The notes under the pieces: model-generated
Told to the model about the DNA's origin: nothing
What the model saw: only the letters and a program-made list of their open reading frames with translations
Databases searched by the model: none
Position numbers and translations under genes: made by a program
Part shown: piece by piece, positions 57,414-60,917 of the stretch
Layout of the letters: every line of letters begins with the position of its first letter
How positions within the stretch are numbered: position 1 is the stretch's first letter
Assembly: GCF_009600315.1 (NCBI RefSeq)
Contig: NZ_WIWC01000028.1
Span: 1 to 60,917, forward strand
Reading direction: 5' to 3'
Source of the DNA: Pseudomonas helleri
Lineage (GTDB): Bacteria > Pseudomonadota > Gammaproteobacteria > Pseudomonadales > Pseudomonadaceae
Length of the DNA stretch: 60,917 bases

Positions 57414-59678
57414 ATGAGCGACTCCCTTGATCTCAGCCTGGACGGCGTAGAACGCCGGTCACTGGCCGACTTCACCGAACAGGCCTACCTCAACTATTCC
57501 ATGTACGTGATCATGGACCGGGCCTTGCCGCACATCGGTGACGGCCTTAAACCCGTACAGCGGCGTATTGTTTACGCCATGAGCGAATTGGGGCTGGATG
57601 CCGATTCCAAGCACAAAAAATCGGCGCGTACCGTCGGTGACGTGCTCGGTAAATTTCACCCCCACGGCGACTCGGCCTGCTACGAAGCGATGGTGCTGAT
57701 GGCGCAGCCGTTCAGCTACCGCTACACCCTGGTCGATGGCCAGGGTAACTGGGGTGCGCCGGACGATCCCAAGTCCTTCGCGGCCATGCGATACACCGAA
57801 GCGCGCTTGTCGCGTTACTCCGAAGTGCTGCTCAGCGAACTGGGGCAGGGCACCGCAGACTGGGTGCCGAACTTTGACGGCACACTGGACGAGCCGGCGG
57901 TATTGCCAGCGCGCTTGCCCAACATCCTGCTCAATGGCACCACCGGCATCGCAGTGGGCATGGCCACCGACGTCCCGCCGCACAACCTGCGCGAAGTGGC
58001 GGCGGCGTGTGTGCGTTTGCTTGACGAACCGAAAGCCACGGTCGAGCAACTGTGCGAACACATTCAAGGCCCGGACTACCCGACTGAAGCTGAAATCATC
58101 ACCCCGCGTGCTGATTTGCTGAAGATTTATCAGACCGGTCGTGGCTCGGTGCGCATGCGGGCGGTGTATCACGTTGAAGACGGCGATATTGTCGTCACCG
58201 CCTTGCCGCATCAAGTCTCGGGCGCCAAGGTGTTGGAACAGATTGCTGCGCTGATGCAGGCCAAGCCGACCAAGTTGGCGATGGTCACTGACCTGCGTGA
58301 CGAATCGGACCACGAAAACCCGTGCCGCATCGTGATCATTCCGCGCAACAACAAGGTGGATCTCGACGAACTGATGCAGCACCTGTTTGCCGTGACCGAG
58401 CTGGAATCCACGTTCCGCGTTAACGTCAACATCATCGGTCTGGACGGCAAGCCGCAGCTGAAAAACCTGCGTGCCCTGCTGGTCGAATGGCTTGAGTTCC
58501 GCATCAATACCGTGCGCCGCCGCTTGCAGTTCCGCCTTGATAAAGTCGAGCGTCGTCTGCACCTGTTGGACGGTTTGCTCACCGCCTACTTGAATCTCGA
58601 CGAAGTGATCCACATTATTCGGACCGAGGAGCACCCTAAAGCCGAGCTGATAGCCCGCTTTGGCCTGACCGAAACCCAGGCTGACTACATCCTCGACACG
58701 CGTTTGCGCCAATTGGCTCGTCTTGAAGAGATGAAACTGCGTGACGAACAAGATGCACTACGTAAAGAACAAGCCAAGTTACAAGCGTTGCTGGGCAGCG
58801 AAGCCAAGCTCAAAAAGCTGGTGCGCACTGAGCTGATCGAAGACGCGAAAACCTACAGTGATGATCGTCGCTCACCGATCGTTGCTCGGGCTGAAGCCAA
58901 AGCGCTGTCGGAAAACGAATTGGTACCCACCGAACCGGTGACGGTTGTCCTGTCGGAAAAGGGCTGGGTTCGTTGTGGCAAAGGCCACGATCTGGACGCG
59001 ACCGGGTTGTCCTATAAAGCAGGGGATGGTTACAAGACTGCTGCTGCCGGGCGTTCCAACCAATTCGCGGTGTTTATCGACTCCACCGGGCGCAGTTATT
59101 CGGTGGCGGCCCATACGCTGCCTTCTGCCAGGGGTCAGGGCGAGCCGTTAACAGGTCGCCTTACACCACCGCCGGGCGCGACGTTCGAGTGCGTGCTGTT
59201 GCCGGAAGACGACGCGTTGTACGTGATTGCCTCCGACGCCGGTTACGGTTTTGTGGTCAAAGGTGAAGACCTGCAAGCCAAAAACAAGGCGGGTAAAGCG
59301 CTGCTTAGCCTGCCCAAGGGCGCGCACGTGATGCCGCCACGGCCTGTGGCAGACCGTGAGCACAACTGGCTGGCAGCGGTGACCACGGAAGGGCGCCTGT
59401 TGATCTTCAAAGTCAGCGACCTGCCGCAACTGGGCAAGGGCAAGGGCAACAAAATCATCGGTATTCCCGGTGATCGCGTTGCCAGCCGCGATGAGTACGT
59501 GACCGACATTGCTGTATTGCCGGACAACGCCACGTTGGTGTTACAAGCGGGTAAACGCACGTTGTCGCTCAAAGCTGACGACCTTGAACATTACAAAGGT
59601 GAGCGTGGTCGGCGGGGTAACAAATTACCGCGAGGTTTCCAGCGTGTTGATGCTTTGCTGGTAGAAGTGCCCAATTAA
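57414..59678 (+). CDS. parC: DNA topoisomerase IV subunit A
   Basis: 754 residues, DNA-cutting subunit. The active tyrosine lies near residue 127 in RYTEARLS, and [12 protein letters not shown] is the quinolone-determining region, with Ser in HGDSA. The C-terminal beta-pinwheel repeats are visible. GAGGTCCGC precedes the ATG. It is separated from parE by two small genes that overlap it closely. Confidence 0.97.
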   Translation: MSDSLDLSLDGVERRSLADFTEQAYLNYSMYVIMDRALPHIGDGLKPVQRRIVYAMSELGLDADSKHKKSARTVGDVLGKFHPHGDSACYEAMVLMAQPFSYRYTLVDGQGNWGAPDDPKSFAAMRYTEARLSRYSEVLLSELGQGTADWVPNFDGTLDEPAVLPARLPNILLNGTTGIAVGMATDVPPHNLREVAAACVRLLDEPKATVEQLCEHIQGPDYPTEAEIITPRADLLKIYQTGRGSVRMRAVYHVEDGDIVVTALPHQVSGAKVLEQIAALMQAKPTKLAMVTDLRDESDHENPCRIVIIPRNNKVDLDELMQHLFAVTELESTFRVNVNIIGLDGKPQLKNLRALLVEWLEFRINTVRRRLQFRLDKVERRLHLLDGLLTAYLNLDEVIHIIRTEEHPKAELIARFGLTETQADYILDTRLRQLARLEEMKLRDEQDALRKEQAKLQALLGSEAKLKKLVRTELIEDAKTYSDDRRSPIVARAEAKALSENELVPTEPVTVVLSEKGWVRCGKGHDLDATGLSYKAGDGYKTAAAGRSNQFAVFIDSTGRSYSVAAHTLPSARGQGEPLTGRLTPPPGATFECVLLPEDDALYVIASDAGYGFVVKGEDLQAKNKAGKALLSLPKGAHVMPPRPVADREHNWLAAVTTEGRLLIFKVSDLPQLGKGKGNKIIGIPGDRVASRDEYVTDIAVLPDNATLVLQAGKRTLSLKADDLEHYKGERGRRGNKLPRGFQRVDALLVEVPN

Positions 59679-59851
59679 GGCTGTTTAGAGCGTCTGATCT
59701 GCGTTTTATCGCGTAGATCGGCGCAACAGCGCTGGAGTCACGGTCGATATTCGCGGATGATATGCCGCGATTGTGAAACGACGTATAAGTAACTTCCTAT
59801 GAATTGGAATCACATTGAGGCGCGCCACACGGCGGCCACCTGGATGGAAAG

Positions 59852-60556
59852 ATGAACGTTCTACGTCTTCCTTTAATTGCGCTGCTGACTGGCGTGCTTG
59901 GCCTGGCGGGGTGCAGCGTGCACCAGCCCGCGGCCTTGTACCAGCTGGACAGCGGCACCCCTGGCCAGCCCAAGCAAAGTGCGGGCATGTCGGTGGTACT
60001 TGGCCCGGTGACAGTGGCCGATTACCTGCAACGCGAAACCCTGCTGCAACGACAGACCGATGGCAGCCTGAGTGCAGCACTGCACGGTCGTTGGGCGGGC
60101 AGCTTGTCGGCAGACATTGACCAGTTACTGTTACGTCAACTGGCGTGGCGCCTTGACAGTCAGCGCGTCGTGCTGGCCCCTGCGCCTGCGGGCTTCAGCC
60201 CGGATGTGCAAGTACTGTTGTCCATTACGCGACTGGATTCGGGTAAAAATCAGCCAGCGATTCTGGACGCACAATGGCGTCTGATTGACCGCCGTGGTCA
60301 AGTGCGCGACAACCGCATGGTTCACCTTGAAAAGCCGCATGAGGGTACGACTGCTGATCAGGTCAAGGCTCAGGGTGAGTTGTTGCAACAGTTGAGCGAG
60401 CAATTGGCGGTGGCGCTCAAGCCGCTGGCTAACCAGCCGCCCCTGGTTGAACCGCGAGCACCGGAAAAGAAAGCAGCTCCCAAGCAGGACAGTGAAAAGC
60501 CGAAGATTCCGATGGCCTCACCAATTCGCACGGACATGGAAGTATTCAGGTTCTGA
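59852..60556 (+). CDS. PqiC-family outer membrane lipoprotein
   Basis: 234 residues with a lipoprotein signal (lipobox LGLAGC, residues 16-21). The body matches the PqiC/YmbA family (DUF330), with VVLGPVTVADYLQRETL and QLAWRLDSQRVV. PqiC normally works with PqiA and PqiB in lipid transport, but no pqiA or pqiB is seen next to it. The C-terminus is Pro/Lys-rich. GGA lies upstream of the ATG. A strong terminator follows at 60576. Confidence 0.88.
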   Translation: MNVLRLPLIALLTGVLGLAGCSVHQPAALYQLDSGTPGQPKQSAGMSVVLGPVTVADYLQRETLLQRQTDGSLSAALHGRWAGSLSADIDQLLLRQLAWRLDSQRVVLAPAPAGFSPDVQVLLSITRLDSGKNQPAILDAQWRLIDRRGQVRDNRMVHLEKPHEGTTADQVKAQGELLQQLSEQLAVALKPLANQPPLVEPRAPEKKAAPKQDSEKPKIPMASPIRTDMEVFRF

Positions 60557-60575
60557 GTGTTCGGGCGAAAACAAG

Positions 60576-60604
60576 AAATCCCGCACATGTGCGGGATTTT
60601 TTTT
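60576..60604 (+). terminator. Strong rho-independent terminator after the PqiC-like gene
   Basis: AAATCCCGCACATGTGCGGGATTT (60576-60599) is a perfect palindrome; the core is ATCCCGCAC/GTGCGGGAT. It is followed by an uninterrupted T run to 60604. It ends the parE-to-PqiC transcript. The 361 bases from 60557 to the window end otherwise hold REP sequence and a possible IS end, no gene. Confidence 0.95.
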
Positions 60605-60612
60605 GGCCAGTC

Positions 60613-60840
60613 AAAAGCCCCTCACCCTAGCCCTCTCCCGGAGGGAGAGGGAACTGATTGGGGGATGCTTTTGATTGGCTGCGGCCTGACGGATCAGCGG
60701 GGAACTCGAACACACCAAGGTCAGTCCCTTTTATTTAGGGGGAGGGGGAGCTGATTTGGGATCGTTCGAAATTGATAGCGTTCAAACAGACTGACAGTGG
60801 GCTTCAAATCACCACGGTCAGTCCCCTCTCCCTTTGGGAG
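60613..60840. repeat. Compound REP element interrupted at 60840
   Basis: A REP unit at 60613-60652 (GCCCCTCACCCTAGCCC, then GAGGGAGAGGG), a degenerate central unit at 60719-60757 (GGTCAGTCCC ... GGGGGAGCTGATT) and the start of an inverted unit at 60816-60840 (GGTCAGTCCCCTCTCCC). The last unit stops within its palindrome and changes abruptly to other sequence. The three-part layout is the same as after hldE. Confidence 0.8.
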
Positions 60841-60917
60841 TGTATGGACCGGGGACATCGCGAACACTTTGTTCGGAGACATAGCGAACAGTTAGCGAAG
60901 CGATTTCCCTGATATTA
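60841..60917. mobile_element. Probable left end of an IS21-like element, cut by the window
   Basis: The REP is broken at 60840 and new sequence starts with TGTATGGACC. Two 18-base imperfect direct repeats follow, GGGGACATCGCGAACACT (60851-60868) and GGAGACATAGCGAACAGT (60875-60892). A TG terminus and multiple short terminal repeats of this GGNGACATNGCGAACA kind are typical of the IS21 family. No transposase is visible because the window ends, so the assignment is by end sequence only. Confidence 0.6.

Noticed and set aside
57459..58751. 430-codon minus-strand frame opposite parC
   Set aside because: Shadow frame; parC is intact on the plus strand and no start site is credible.

Overview
The window is chromosomal DNA of a Pseudomonas of the fluorescens/putida type. 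The evidence is a homodimeric pyruvate dehydrogenase E1 next to glnE, the pseudomonad LPS core cluster with several WaaP-like kinases, a TPP riboswitch before thiC, and Pseudomonas-type REP repeats. As I remember it, the gene order closely follows the PA5016 to PA4963 stretch of P. aeruginosa, which I used to recognise several genes. Two giant toxin-like genes and a TonB receptor are additions to that backbone.

Layout. 1-3325 (minus): aceE and the start of aceF, behind a leader with a perfect inverted operator pair. 3711-7695: glnE and ilvE. 7754-14698: seven overlapping genes for the LPS inner core (waaF, waaC, waaG, waaP and three more kinase-like genes). 14727-21294 (minus): a PqqU/YncD-like TonB receptor and a 1430-residue toxin-like protein ending in a Tiki/EreA-type domain. 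21553-33436: the second core block, with a carbamoyltransferase, glycosyltransferases, a mig-14-like gene, a PIG-L deacetylase, a reverse-strand kinase-like gene, the O-antigen ligase and msbA. 33746-40182: hldE, a three-gene minus-strand oxidoreductase group, an SMR pump and waaA. 40204-46461 (minus): tolC followed by a second giant toxin-like gene (1566 residues). 46638-50233: TPP riboswitch, thiC and cytX. 50354-60556: a lipoprotein, then nudF, a DUF1249 gene, cpdA, yqiA, parE, two small genes, parC and a PqiC-like lipoprotein. The window ends in REP sequence that appears to be cut by the left end of an IS21-like element.

How it works together. Most of the window builds the outer membrane: ADP-heptose precursor (hldE), Kdo transfer (waaA), heptose and hexose transfer (waaF/C/G), core phosphorylation (waaP and relatives), carbamoylation (wapO), outer-core glycosylation, ligation (waaL) and flipping (msbA). 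The cpdA and topoisomerase IV region is ordinary housekeeping.

The most interesting parts are the two paralogous giant proteins. The first carries both GX2H motifs and the glutamate of the Tiki/TraB/EreA superfamily, also present in Pasteurella multocida toxin, and has a leader that can fold its ribosome binding site into a stem. The second sits just downstream of tolC and carries a polybasic segment. Other points of note are a 150-bp near-palindrome after msbA, a REP element that encodes the C-terminus of a protein, and kinase-family members lacking the catalytic aspartate.
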